Positions 22,621-36,757 of a DNA stretch of 64,000 nt are shown here, one piece after another. The translations under genes and the position numbers were made by a program. The notes beneath the pieces were generated by a model. It made no database searches, had not been told where the DNA came from, and was given only the letters and a program-made list of their open reading frames with translations. Every line of letters starts with the position of its first letter. Positions within the stretch are counted from its first letter, which is position 1. Source of the stretch: Lucifuga dentata (lineage: Eukaryota > Chordata > Actinopteri > Ophidiiformes > Bythitidae); the NCBI GenBank assembly GCA_014773175.1, contig VXCM01000112.1, forward strand, positions 1 to 64,000, read 5' to 3'.

Positions 22621-25223
22621 TTTGTACATGTGTGAGCTAATGATGTAGTGGGCTGTACAACTTGATACCTTATTTTGAGGGCCTTGTTGAAATGTTTTGA
22701 GTAGAAATGAATTATATGACCTAAACATTATGGAGTGTGGATATATTCCAAGCAAACATGTTTTAGTTTATTATGTCTGTCCTAAGCTGATACTTATGAC
22801 TTTTCTGTTTGATTACTACATAAATTTTGCTCAGCGGTTTTATTAGAGGATGCTTGTGTAGCAAACAGAATATCAATCAGATATTTGCTCTGTGATTAAG
22901 TTGTCATATTGACTGGAATTTACTGTTTGATGATCTATGCCAAATAGTCTCCATTATGTATCAATGGACACTTCAAATACAAACACTTTCCTCATTTCAT
23001 TTATGGCCAGAAACAAAAGCTTTTCATCTAAGAAAACATTTCATCTTCAGCTGGATGGGCACAGACCACCAAAGATTTGGCCTGACTAAGTGGTGTTGAG
23101 ACAGCATTTCTAAAGGGACACTGGAGGATAGGCTTCAACTAGCTATGTCTACCATTCCCAGTACCATCCCCAAATTAATTATAGCAATTCAGCAGTTTTA
23201 AATGTACTGCTCAGTTTTTCCTTTTACTGCCAGCATAATTGCAATTTCCAGCCATGTGACCAAGGGACCATTTGTAGGTATAATGAATGGGATAAGGTGG
23301 TGATCAGCATATACTCACGGCCATTTTAGGAACTAATTCCTCTTGATAAGAGAAAAGCCAGCTGCAGTCTGAATTACCACACATTAAGCAGTAGAACTTC
23401 TATTGTGCCACCAAACTCTGGAAGGCTACAGGCTGTGAGGTATAAATCACACATAAGAAAACTACAAACGAATATCAAGTGATTGTATTAATTCAGCAAT
23501 GATGAAACACTGTGTAGAGAAGATAGGTAATATTAATATTCAGCATTAATACTTTAGTGTACTGCATGTAGAGGACACTGAATCAGGATGTGTGATCATA
23601 AAGATTCAGTGATCCAGTTCAAATATGAATGCTTTGCTTGAATGCTCAGTTTTACTGCATAATAAAAACAGGGCGAATTTGAAAAAAAAAAAAAATAAAA
23701 AAAAATAAATAAAAATATATATATGTATACATTAGCAGCCTGTTAATTTATCAGAGTCAAATTCTGTTGTTTGGCTTCTAGTTTTTGGGATACAATATAA
23801 GAACGATATATTTGAGTGAGATCTTTCACAGTAATACAAATATTATCTTGGATTTGGACTTGGAATAATGCTGTAGGAAATTTTGCAGTTTTATTTTCAT
23901 TTAATCATTGACAAAACAGTGGATAGAAGCATGTTTCACATTAAACCAAATTAATTTTTAGTATTTATTATTCCTCATGATAATCAGTGATGTCCCACTG
24001 AGAGCTGTAGAATGAAATCAGTCACTTCATACAAAGAATGGATGGAAGTGTTCCTGTAATTTCTGTGATCCTTTAATTTGTCATGCAAAGAGAACTTTAG
24101 AAAGTCTAGCACCTGACTAAAAACTAGTAACCTTAAGTACCACATAATGTAAAAGACAATCTGATGCACTTAATGAAACTCTCTAATGTAAGACAGGGGA
24201 GGTATTGAGGAGAAAGTTGTTATTTGTCGGTCATCATCATGATTTTTACTTGAAAATGTATTTCTTATTCATGGAAGTAGAAATATGTTGTTTTGCTAAA
24301 GGACCCTGGGGCAGATTGTTACCAATATAGTCGCTCAAACCCTTGAACAACTGTACCAAATTGTTTTGCTTTTATCTGCCACTTAGGATTATGATGTAAT
24401 GCAGATGTTAAGGACATGGCTGATCACTTGTAGACCCATAACTACATTTTTAGAATAAAACACAGTCCTAATCAAAATGCAGTTTCCTTCCTTTACATTT
24501 ATATTGCGTTTTATGTTTTGATGTTTGGAAACATATTAGTGACTTTAGGCCCAGTTTTAATTCGTTACTGTGAAATGCTCTAATCTGGCTAACAAGGAGA
24601 AGTGGCTCAAAACAGGCAATGCAGAGTTTGTCTATTTCTATGGTAACCAGACATAGGCCATAGACAGTCTTTAAACAAGAGCATGGTGTGGAGACACAAC
24701 ATAGGTTAAGTGCTCAGTGAGAGCGGTGAAATTTACTTACAAACAAAGCCAAACAAATGAGCTTTTTATCAAGTGTCAGATTATCCAGAGAAAAGCTGAA
24801 TCTACAGAAAGATCTTCAGCAGTGTTTTCACTCCTACCAGCTGCAGAGAAGCAAATTTTAGGTCGTAGAACTGTATATTTTAGTGCTGTCAGCTATGTAA
24901 CATTTAGCAAATCTTCAATTCCCTTCCCTTCAGTTAAGACCAATTCCCCAGAATTCCCTTTCTTTGCCTTTTGTGGCCAAAGACATGTGAAATCACCCAC
25001 AGCAGTATCGCATGCAGTTATGTTTACCACATTCTCTCATTGGTGGAAATGATGGATGGATCAGTTTGCATGTTTCCCAAAACTGTCTTTCAAAAGATGG
25101 CTGCTAATGACATTTAAAAAAGGATTTGTCTTCATCAGTAACACAGACTCATCGAGATGAAGAGTTAAAATGCAAAGACGGTATAACAAAACTGCAATAG
25201 CTGAATACTTCAATACATTTGTG
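22621..25223. other. Gene-free AT-rich sequence
   Basis: No exon, RNA gene or clear mobile element seen. An A-rich low-complexity patch lies at about 23681-23725. The open frame at 24717-25052 (111 codons) shows no domain and sits among AT-rich non-coding sequence. Confidence 0.5.
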
Positions 25224-25230
25224 ATAAAGA

Positions 25231-25298
<68 letters not shown>
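25224..25298. repeat. (CTAT)n microsatellite
   Basis: About 18 near-perfect tetranucleotide units in an uninterrupted run; probably length-polymorphic. Confidence 0.95.
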
Positions 25299-28200
25299 AA
25301 AGTTAAAACATAATGTGAAACTTAGGTTTGCATTGAGACAATATATTTTGGCAGTAAATATATCATGAAAACTTTAGAAACATTAATTTGCAGATTCATT
25401 AGGTAAGTGTATGTTACATGTTTAAGGTTAGAATAAATGATTTTGTTCTGGGATTGTCAGTTGTGGTGAGGTTTTAATTTAATATCACACATTAAACTGA
25501 AATACTACATTTAATTTGTATTATCATACAGTGTTATATGCATACGTTTACTGTTACTAACAAAAATTTGACGTAAAAACAGGCTCACTGAGGATTCTTG
25601 TTTTAGATCAGCACATAATGTTCAGTAGTAACTCAGTAAAAACTTGTAGGCAAAAATTTTGACTCATAACTGAGCAACAAAATATCTTCCATGTTTTGTC
25701 AGAATGTCAAGAATTCTTCAAATCAAAGATTCTACAGCATCTGAGCCAAAACCAAACTCTTTGATTCACCCTTTTAATACGGTGTGTCAGAAAAGCCTAG
25801 TGGTAACTGTCAGTACATTTATCTTCCCTGTACAAGAAGTGAGAGGACAGTGAGTGATGAAAAAAAGCAAAACTTAATAATTACTCTTACTGTCACATTT
25901 TTATGATAAATGTTTAAGTTCTCATCTGGGCAAAACAGCAAGTATCTTACGCTGAAGCTTTTTCCAGCCTTCTAAAGAATTTATTCACCACTACAGCCAA
26001 ACAGTGTATCTACAAAAACACTTTTCCTTGTCTTTTAAAGAGATGAAATATTTTCTCTTCCATGTAATTCTCCTCTCTGTATTTCAAGAGATGCTGACCT
26101 AAAAAGGTTGATCAAAGACTGTTGGAACTCTACAGCCTGCAGCAACCAATAAATTGGTCCATTCCATGTTTTGCACTGACAAATTATTCTCCAGAGTACT
26201 AACATTCTTGGTAGCAACTAAATTAGCAAGAGACAGATGTAGCAAGAATTCACATTTATGTTTCATAGACATTTCAATATTTTATTATTTCAGTGTGTGT
26301 TGGCATGGATCCTTTAATGTCAGAATAGAAATGATAACTATTTGCTAATTCTCACATAAAGCGATAGTTGTTTTGGTATGTAGTGCAGATTTGAGAGAAG
26401 ATATAATCCGTATAAATCCCTGTAGGCTTTTTCACAATGTTAGATTGGCCTTAAGCGTCTTTATTCTTTAATATGTAGCTGTTAAAAGCCAATATTTCTT
26501 ATTATGGCTGAGGGGAGACCGATCCAACTCACTGTCAATGTAAAGAAAACGCAAAAAGAAAGTGGAAATACCACATTTAATGTAACCCTTTTGTGAAGTT
26601 TCTATATTTAATCTTTATGAGTGAGATCAGCTCATCTCTCTTTGACATTGTGAGTTGGTTATTTTTGAATTACTTTAGCAAAACGTTTTGGTTATTTTTT
26701 GTTTATACTTTTTTTTTGTCTCATCATATTAGTCTGATAATTAGACTCTCACTTATTAACTAACTGTCAATGAAAATGCTGCAATAAATTCACAATTGTC
26801 TTAGGACTGATTCACCATCACCTGGTCTTCTTTGCACAAGGGATTATAGACTGTCATTAATATGCATGGGTCCCTCTTGTCTATGTTTGGGCGTATGATA
26901 TTAACCCTGAGAAAGATTGGTGACCTTTTGCACAAAACCATATGGTTAACAGTGAGTGATCTCCCTGCTGTTCAAGCATCATTTACCTCAGAAAGACATG
27001 AAAACAGGCGCAACCCGACAGAAACAGGTAATATGACGATGGATGGCACTTCACTATATATGTTTTAAGTGCTATGCAAAGTTTATAGAAATTTAGACCA
27101 CATTATTTTAATTTAAATTAAATATGCCGTTTAACTGAGGATACTTGAACTGTAACTGTACATACAGCGCATTTACACATATGGAGTACTTGTCATACAT
27201 AGTGGATTCCTTGTGTTGCGTTTGTGTACTTGAGGATTACATAGCACCAACAACATAAATATGTGATTATACTCATGTTATGAAAATCAAACAAGGCTTT
27301 CACTGGGGATTACTACTGTACCGTATTCAACAACACCTCGTACGAGTGAAGGATGAGGTGTTGCTAATGCATCTCTTCAGACACAAATAACAGTGGCTTT
27401 TTCCTAAACATGCTGAGTCTTTGCATGTGGAGCCACCGACAAAACACATGGTACTCTCTCTGTTATGCAAATATGAAATGGAAGTACAGCATAATAACAG
27501 CTTTATAGTCTCACTGTACATTTGCTCAGAACATCTGAGAACACCAGAGTGCATAATTAACTGCCAATGAAATGTTCCCTCGAGTCACTCTGTCTGCTTT
27601 ATTAACAAAGTAATGCAGTTATTTTTAATTGGCCATTTCATTGTAAACCAAATTAGATAAAATGACATGGGGCACATTGTTCATGAATACAGTGTATTGT
27701 CGACTTTACCTTTATATTTCAAATGACAAATATCCGTGATGAATGAGACTCTATTTTCTTCGTCAAACACAGAAGATATGATCTAAAATATACTCTGGGG
27801 AAGATCTCAGGCTGAGAAAATACTGTTGTAGAGACTTAACTACTGGCAAAATATTACAGTGTATCAACAGTTATACACACATTTACTACAAAGTGGCTAA
27901 CATTATTTCCATAAACAGCATGTGCTTATAACCTGTATAATACAATAATATAGGTGTGCATTATTATGCGTACTATTAATTATGTAATTTATAGGTTCAT
28001 ATGACAGTATATATATAATATAAAATATAGGTGTTTATTATGAGGAAATATTTCCGTTAATGTAAGTGTCTTGAGATATAGATATATTAATTTAGTATGT
28101 CAATATTAAAATATAAATTCAATAAGTTTAAATTAAATTTCAATTTTCTGCAGATGCTAAATGTATAGTTCCTTAGCTGGTTGCTATAACTGAAACGTAA

Positions 28201-30017
28201 TTAATTAAACATAATATATCTTTGAATGTAATGAGAAAAAAAATTTAATTAAATATTTCCAATTTACTCATTTATTTGTGTGTGTGGGGGTATTTTAAAT
28301 ATTATGTCAAATGCAACACTTCACACACATACATGTTAAGTACTGTTTGAAATAATGTAAAGTTAGGGCTTTACTTGAAATATTTCACCCACTTACTGTA
28401 TTTTTACATGCTAAGCCCACTATATAAGGACACTGAAAGCATTGTTTATTGTCATAACAAGGATGGAGTTGCGGAAGCATCCATGTAGAGTTGCAGTGAT
28501 TGCACTTTTCAGTCTGAGCGGAAACTGTTGTATTTTTGTTTTTTTGGGTTTTTTTTTTAGATCAAAGTACAACTAAAAACAGGTAAGGGAAGAAATCAAT
28601 CCCTTTGTGGCATTACACGAGAATTTCTCACAGCATAGCTTGAAGGAAAAAGAAATATAGAAGGTTTAAGAGCACCTGTGAGGACATCAAACAGTTCTGC
28701 TTTGGATTGAAAAAAATCTGAGGAATTCCTGGTAAGTGGGCCTGTGATTTTGCTTGCAGAGGTTTGAGAGATGGTGCTTGTAGCAGCAGGGAGGCACCAG
28801 TGGAACTACCTGGATAGCTTTCCTAACCACAGACCTTTCCCAAAATGGATCATTAGCATTGTGCCAAAGATGGATGGTAACTTTCTGCACGAGCTGTTGG
28901 CCGCCAGTGTTAGAGCAGGGGGCAGCTTTCTTCTGGTCCCTTGGCCTGCATGCTGACCTGCTCCTGGGTCTTAGTTAACATTCAGGGGGCCCTGACCTGA
29001 AAAGCAGGCTTGGCAGCAGAACCAAGGTCCCATCTTCCCCAAAGAAATTAGAGGTGGTAATCTTTCAGGAACAACTTGCTAACCTTCCCAGACCATGTAA
29101 ATGTAATAGATGCACTGCTTCTGTTTTCCAGCCCCTCTGTGTCTCCCTGTCACTGGTCATGGCAGGCTGTGTCCAATTTGTATGTATTTGACAGCTTAGA
29201 ATTGACAAATGATGGCCGGGGCTCAAAGAAGGTTACGTTTAAACACAATACAGGTCAATGGGATACGAGGCTGAATGCTAAATCATTGTCAGGAAAACTA
29301 ATGATACAACATTATAAGACAACAGGGTACAGTAAAAGATAAAGTGCAGCATGCCATACTGATAGTATAATCAGCCTATGTCTGTTTCTACCACACATTC
29401 ATCTTGATTTTGCATGGACATTCACCTATTTTATTTCTTACTGAATGGAATCCCTTACAAATAGTGTTTTATATAACCAGATCCTTTGTGACATGATTAT
29501 TTCTGACTACACACTTGGAATGCTATAACCAGCCATGCTCCCTAGAATACTCTCAAGACTATTCCAGTTCCAGTTTCATTTTAATATTAAATGCACTTTC
29601 TCATTGATTGCAAGCAAATATTAGTGCATCTAAGATTTGTTACACCTTCTGTAGCAATTTCAAAAACACAGAGGAAGTCTGGATAACAAACACAGAAAGA
29701 GCCTGGGAACCAAAGCTCTAGTTGTGGCATCTTGACAAGTCTTTAAGTAATTCTTACAAGAACAAACACCCCAAGGCTCACTTGCTTCATTGCTTAAGTC
29801 AAAACAAAATGTACAGGCAATAGGCTGCCAGCCAAATCAGATCAATAGTGCCTGCTCTTCTTATGTCAATCTATATTAACATAATTTGAAGCTATGATAT
29901 TGTTATCATGGGAAATATGGCCATTTTTAATATAGGAAAGGCTGTAAACCCAATAAAAAATTTGGCTACAATGAAAACATTGTACAAAAGTACCATTAAC
30001 ATGTAGTTATTTGGATT
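25299..30017. other. Gene-free AT-rich desert
   Basis: No supported gene. The sequence is unique-looking with scattered ATTA words. No splice-bordered open frame with recognisable protein features was found on either strand. Confidence 0.5.
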
Positions 30018-30061
30018 TTGATTACTCAGAGCATGCTCTCTGGCATGCTCTGAGTAATCAA
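30018..30061. repeat. Perfect 19-bp inverted repeat with 6-nt loop
   Basis: The arm ttgattactcagagcatgc at 30018-30036 is the exact reverse complement of 30043-30061, separated by tctctg. Pairing stops abruptly at the outer ends. A perfect arm of this length is unlikely by chance in a desert of this size and suggests a recent fold-back duplication or a maintained hairpin. Confidence 0.85.
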
Positions 30062-30259
30062 TTTTGTTTATTAGGTGAATACAGAAAAATATGTTATTCT
30101 AAAATACATAGCATTTTCTTTTTACATAAAAAGTCATCGATAGCAACTAATAATAACCATTAGTACAACAACCAAACTCAGTGTAGCTGGAGGTTATGTG
30201 GACATTGAGTGTCCAGGCAGCTCAAGGACAGCTCACACTCCCAGATTAAACAACATTCA

Positions 30260-30390
30260 CTCTCTGTCAAATGCACTGCTCCCAAAACTGCCAAGCCAGA
30301 GGAAAATGAGCCCCCACACGACCCNCTCTCTGTCAAATGCACTGCTCCCAAAACTGCCAAGCCAGAGGAAAATGAGCCCCCACACGACCC
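30260..30390. repeat. Perfect 65-bp duplication around a single N (assembly join)
   Basis: Positions 30260-30324 and 30326-30390 are identical across the N at 30325. Interpreted as an uncollapsed contig overlap, so open frames across it are artefacts. Confidence 0.85.
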
Positions 30391-31453
30391 ACGCTGTGGA
30401 TGACAGGATAAAACACAAGACAGTTGTGCCTGAAGGAGACCGAGGATAACGAAATAATCTTTAATCTCTGTCCCTTCAAGGCACTTTCAACACCTGTTAT
30501 TCTTGATGGCACTGTGAGAGAGGGCAGCACACAGATTCGTTTAAAGCCTGGTAATTATTACACTAATTATTCACTTTGGTGTGGGGTGATTACCAGTCCT
30601 CATTCAGGTGAATACTTGTCCGCTTGCACGCCAGCTGAGGCCAAAGCAGCTCGGTGGAACAGTTGTTCCACTCGTTTTTCCCTTGCAGATATTTGACCTC
30701 TTGTCATGTTTGCAATCTGTACTTTGGGGGGAAGGGAGAAAAACAGCCAGAAACTTTTAATTGCTCAACAGAAACAGCAGTGAAAGACATAGGTTTGGCC
30801 ATCTGTTCAGTCTCCATTGCCATCTCTTTAGCAAAGAAACTTCCTATTTAAACAGGTTGCATGGTTTCCACTCTTCTGTGTAAGACTTACCTATTGGGAT
30901 TTTGGCATTTCTTGTTGCAGTATTGTTGCTATGCAATAATGATGAAACATTATTTTTTTTAAATTAATAGATATGTAAATGATTTCTATCCATAGTATTT
31001 TTTTCTCCTCATCAATAATTAATAAATGACGATATATTCTTTTCACTTTAAGGAGATGTATTTATAATGAGAGCCTAGGGGTCTAAAAGCCTTTAAGAGA
31101 AGCATTTCTGCTCTTTGACTAAATTTAATTCAATTAGTAGAAATACAACATCAAATACTATGCCTCCATTAATGGATTTTTCATGTTAAAAATGAACATC
31201 ATGAATATTGCATCTGTGGTCATATGAAAGCAATTATTCTCTGATGCTGTATAGTAAAAATCTGTAAATGTTATTTCCTTATATTGTACAGGTAATGGTG
31301 AGTTTCATATTGAAAATATTAACTATTAACTTTTCTGTTCCTATCATCCATTTTAATATGAAATTCTGCCTTCCAGAAATTGTACAATATACTTACCATA
31401 TATTAAATGATAAAAACTGGATCAGAGGTCATGTGATAAAAGAAAAGTATTTT

Positions 31454-31485
<32 letters not shown>

Positions 31486-33300
31486 GGCATTTTATGCTTT
31501 GCAAATCACTAATCCTAAAACTCAATTTCAATTAGCTGTATAAAATAGAATTTGAATTTAAAATGGCATCAGGAATTTCAACCTAATCACTAACAGGTAA
31601 GAGAAATTCAGGTGTGAGGAAGAAAGGTGAGCAGGAAGACCAGGATTCAGCTAGTGTTCTCATGGGCTTTGTCCTTTCTTTACTGCTTGCACCTGAATTA
31701 CAGCTATCATAATATATACTGATATTACAGACAACTAAATCTTAGTTAGTAATTTATGTTTGTTTACATCAGTAATATCCGCAAACACAACAGGTAAACA
31801 AGCTGACATGGTTATGAGTGATACAAAATGTTGATTTTTCATCAATAAACTCGGTTTTTGGATTTTGGCCGAAATGTAGTACTGGGACTTTTATAATTGA
31901 CTGATTATAACAAATGTTAAAAGTCATTCAATCTATAATGGGGATGCTGATATAAAGTATACATTATCATGAGAAAAGCGTGAGTTGAGTGTCATCAGAG
32001 ATTTATCCAATTGATTGAAATCTTTGCAACATTTTCATCCTGAAGAATATCTTCAAAAGTTGACAAGTCAGTTCCTATGGTGTAAATACAGCCCCTACAA
32101 AAGCTTGATATATCAATTATTCCAAAAGAGAAGCACAGTAGCTATCACGATGAACACACCAACATACTATATTTACTCATTCACCTACTGCTAACCTTGA
32201 GGAAACTGGTATGGTAAAACTCTTTTTTGTCAAAGTTAGAATAACCAGTGGAAATGAAATGTAATTCTTTGCAGGCCTCCTAAAGGTCAGGCTTCACTGT
32301 CTGTGGAAGCACATCTGAAATATAAATGCTCTGTAACACGGTTTCTGCTGATTGCTTCACACTCTAGGCAATGTCAATTTTGCGGAAGTACTTGCAGATT
32401 AAGTTGGCAAGACGTCAAGGGCCCTTGTAGAAGCTGCTGTCTTGTCTTAGTGAAGGGTCCGAAAGCCCTTGTCTATTACTGGAGACACCCCAAGGACAGA
32501 TGTTTAAGGCTTAGGGGGGTGATGGAGAATAATAGCACATTAGATTCCTAATGTCTGTCGGATACAGGACTCAAGGGAGACAGAACTCCTGGGTAATCCA
32601 AATTCATCTCTCCCTTTCTTTCTCGGTCTCTCTCCCTAATTTCCTCTTTTCGTTCTTCTCTATCTTCACTCTAACCAGAGTTGGGTCCTTTCTGCCTCTT
32701 GAGGTGCTGAATCCTAGCCCGAAGCTACAAGCTACACAGTCCATTCATCAAAAGCGTGACCCTCTCCACCGCAGGACAGGATGCTATGGACTAATGAACT
32801 CATTACATGCTATGAACGTATGTGTGTCATATCTCTGTATATACAGAGGCAAGGGGATTCTTTACATATACTGTTGTACAAAATCAACACATTACCTGCA
32901 TCATATTCAGATTCAAAAAGAAGAATCAGACTCTGGTATATGCTCACATTGTCTTTCTGACTGCGAAATGGTTGAATTGAAAGACAACATTTTTAAATGA
33001 ATGTCATTGTGGTTTCTAGGTTTTTTGGTGATGTGAGTAGCTTTATAAATTCTGAAACCCTCAATAACTAGCATACGTGGAAAGCATGGATGCTTTTATT
33101 TTGGTGTGAACAATACCTTCTGGGCTGAAAGTTTGGTTGGAATGTACAGAATGAAAGTGAGAAAAGATTTTCCTACAAGGCTTTTAACTCTGGTAAATAT
33201 CTTGCTATATAAAGCTAATATGTAAAGAACTGCATAGTGATAACACTCCCCTCTGGAGTTTTTTATTGTCATACATCATAGGTAAATTGGGAATAAAGAG
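30391..33300. other. Gene-free desert
   Basis: No gene seen. A poly-T tract of about 28 bases lies at 31458-31485. The long open frame at 32551-33000 (149 codons) has no domain features and includes a low-complexity Ser/Phe start derived from a TC-rich stretch. Confidence 0.45.
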
Positions 33301-33302
33301 AT

Positions 33303-33306
<4 letters not shown>

Positions 33307-33344
<38 letters not shown>

Positions 33345-33345
33345 N
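33307..33345. repeat. Poly-T tract ending in an N join
   Basis: A run of about 38 T bases ends at the N at 33345, directly before a C-rich stretch. Probably a homopolymer-limited contig end. Confidence 0.8.
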
Positions 33346-34239
33346 GTGGAACCCCCACCCCCAACTCCAACCCCAGGCCAAGGGTACACCTTGATGAGTG
33401 AAGAGGGAGACTAATTCAGTCCTCAGGCTTAATTAATCCTATGTCTTATTTGATGAATGACTCCCAAATTGTGCTGTAATAGTGGTATTTTTTTGTGGAG
33501 GGAGCTGCAGAGCAGCGTGTTGACACGAAGCTAGGAGAAAGTCAAAGTCAGGACTTGTGAGAGGCTGGACTTGGGGCTTTGTTTGCAAAGTTGCTGTCCT
33601 CTGTGGACAGTCTGAGCCCCGTCCTCTGACGTCAGGCTGGCTGCAGAGTGATGGTGCGCTGCAGGGAACATGTGTTTATGGATTTCTCCTAGCTAAGATC
33701 ATGAGGACTCCACAGCCTTTATCTCATGCTGTGTTTGTCAGTTTTGACAAAAATGATTTGTTGTCTGTAAACACAGACGGTCCTGCAACACTCTCTCTAT
33801 TTTACCCGAATATCCATCTCAGGGGGGCAACACATTACAATGATAAATCCCATGTTTGACTTTCTAATGAGAGGTGCCTAAGCTATTCAAAACCAATAGT
33901 TTTTCTTTATAAGGAATCTCTATGTGGTGTTGAATTATTTCATTATTTGATCAAGGTTATAGGTGCCATATGGCAAATTTCCTTTACCAGAGTAAGACAT
34001 AGTATTATAGAGAGGCTCTGACCAGCAATTGTTTTGCTGTTTAAGTGAGCTTTTTTTCTGTGTTGTAAAAGTGCCTGAGGACCATATGATGAGAGCCCAC
34101 GGATTCAGGACTCTGGCTTTTCCCTCGCTTAATATGAGTCCTTTTGTCACAAAGGGTCCTGGTTTAAGTATGCATTGTCCTAACAGAGGTAGCACTTAAA
34201 ACTAACGATGTCATAAATTTTTCTGGCTAATGTGGCAGG

Positions 34240-34570
34240 CGTAAAGAGAGCTTTGGTGGGTGGGGTGAGGGTCTGGTGATTTGAGAGAAAGGATGATGAG
34301 ATTCGGTGGCCTAGCCCAAGCAATGAACTTGATTAAACTAATCTCATCTCTATCAAAGCATCACTCTGATCCCCCTTGTCCCATTATTCATAGCAATGGG
34401 ATAATTACACTGAGATGCATGAGGCCAGACAGATAGCACTGTGACACAGGCCCTCAGACCCTGGGCTATGCCTCCTCTAGTATGTGGCCTGTTCATCTTA
34501 AACACAGATTAATTATGGTCAATGGGATGGTTCACATCTGTCACTCTCAGAGAGAAAAATGGAAATGTTT
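34240..34570. promoter_or_regulatory. Candidate regulatory stretch
   Basis: A repeat-free complex stretch with cttgattaaact, gggataattacac and acagattaatta. It has no coding potential. Called on composition within the foxb1 desert; conservation untested. Confidence 0.25.
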
Positions 34571-35724
34571 GCCCTCAAGATGATAAAGGATGTAATATTA
34601 AGTCATCTGCTAGTTGGATACTCAAAAGGAAAGAATACAATCAGCATTTTAATGTCAAAAGCAGCTCAGTGAGTGTCAGAATAATGTAGAAAAATGGCAC
34701 CAGAGTATGTGAAAACATCAATATTTCCTGCTATTTTACTGTATGAAGCACCACAGTATGGAAAATGTTTTTAAAATGTTAGGACACAGATATACTGACG
34801 CCTGAAATTAAAACCTCAACATAATGTGTATGTACATGTGCATGATGTACTCCAATGGGGTCAGATTTTAAAATTAGCATTTTTTTTTATTCTGTATTTA
34901 AATATATTTGGTAAATTAGCATTTGTGATCGTATGTTAAACTGTGTTCACACTGAAATTTCAACTCTCTGAAAACATTAAAGTGACATCAACTTTAATCC
35001 CCATTATATTCATAAAACTATGATTCAGAATAAAGCTTGTGTTATACAGTATCTAATAGTGCGTTGAAAATTTGACACAGTATTCATGTGGGATTGCATA
35101 CAAATATTAGTATTGTTGTTTTCTCTAGGTAACATTGATCTGCTTTTGTTACTTGTGTTTATGAAATCAAAGACCTCAAACTTTATTTGAGGTCATTTTT
35201 GACCTGAAGCATGCAGAATGATAATATGTATATTTATGCTACTTTAATATATTAAACAACAGTCATGTATCTTCTTACAAATATTTTCCTTTTCAAGTGA
35301 AATGTTTCTTTTTATTTAATAACATAAATAATTTAAATAATTGACTCATGTAATATTTATGTAATCAACTCAGACGTGCTCTATAACGCCTACACACATC
35401 AGTAGTTTTCACAATCTGCAATATTTTCAAGAACTTAGATGTGATACTTCTGAGCGCTTCTTATTATTTATGGAGATTGCAATAAAAAAACAAGTTGGTC
35501 CTTAAGTTCAAAATAAATAAAACCCCAAGCATTTTAATTGTGTTTTTATGGGTTTTAGGTCTTTATTTTCTTTTGGTTTGGATGGCCTGTTGGCTTGTTG
35601 GGTCCCCCTGCCCCCAACAAACACACATACAGACACAGAAACACATGCACACACACCCCCCCTGGGGATTGCTGAGAGACAACGGGGTGTACTGAGTATA
35701 GACACCCAGCCTGTGTAATTATCC

Positions 35725-35859
35725 CCTGCAGTCAGTGACTCTGCTCTGCTCTGGTCAGTGGCTGTGTGGCTCTCAGTGCTGTGTGGCCCTCNCCTGCAGT
35801 CAGTGACTCTGCTCTGCTCTGGTCAGTGGCTGTGTGGCTCTCAGTGCTGTGTGGCCCTC
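35725..35859. repeat. Perfect 67-bp duplication around a single N (assembly join)
   Basis: Positions 35725-35791 and 35793-35859 are identical across the N at 35792; the same artefact pattern as at 3306 and 30325. Confidence 0.85.
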
Positions 35860-36341
35860 AGTGTGCATCTCCAGGTTGTTTTCAAGCAGCACAATGATTG
35901 AACTTCTTCCCCTTTGTAAGCCCTAAAGATGTTTTCCTCATGTTCAGCCTTTCAACTATGTCCCAGAGGACTAAGACAGCCACTAACAACTGACCAGACC
36001 ACTTGAAACTAACGAGATTATTTGGCTGCAGAGTGAGCTGTCTCCAAACAGCATCTGTAACCTGAGATGACATTCTGTTTTTTTAGCATACAGATCAAAA
36101 CCTTTTCCATCAGAATATACAATTTTAAAATTGAGATTTATTACAATAAACAGGCTATGGCCGGATGTGAGCTGACATGTTTATTTTCATCTTTGGTGAT
36201 GCTATATTGAATTAAAGTACATATTAACTAATGTTAAACTCTTTGTGCAATCAGTCTTAATATTTGTAGTTGATCCAATGCAATAAACATGATAGATGTT
36301 AAGGTTTACTGCAGTGTTGTTTGTAGCTTTGGATCACCTAC

Positions 36342-36430
36342 TTAAAGGACCATATCTGTAGTTCTGCTTATTTGAGTCCAATATATACAACCCTCATACA
36401 CATTACACGGCTAATGCATTGCCAGTGTTA
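36342..36430 (+). mobile_element. One end of the TTAAAGGACCA element family
   Basis: Begins ttaaaggaccatatct and continues through ttgagtccaatatatacaac, matching the terminal region of the copies at 55.4 and 62.6 kb. No matching opposite end was found, so this is a solitary terminus or a decayed copy. Confidence 0.5.
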
Positions 36431-36757
36431 TATGTTTAACCTGTTACTGTGTCTGCATGCTTCTAAATTCTTCTCTACATGTTCATTAAAAAATTGGAGA
36501 AATTAAGGTGTGAGCAGTCATCTTGAAATATTGTTAATACTGAACTCAGGGTTGAGGAACTTTGCCCAACTTTCCTAGTAGAGGGCATTTTCTTTGACTT
36601 TTCCCAGTCAGAGGTTGGAAATTATGTTATTACAAGTTTAAATCGAATGCAGTATCTGTACTGCTACATTAAAGTTTGATATCTTATACTCACCTGTTTC
36701 TTGGTCCTCATGTAAAAGACTCTGGCAGGAAATTTGTCCCTATTTATGCTTCCTGTA

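Noticed and set aside
24717..25052. 111-codon open frame
   Set aside because: No recognisable family features and no supporting gene structure.
25224..25298. CRISPR-like or satellite array
   Set aside because: A simple tetranucleotide microsatellite with no spacers, in a vertebrate genome.
32551..33000. 149-codon open frame
   Set aside because: No domain, low-complexity start, no splice context, in the middle of a desert; consistent with chance.
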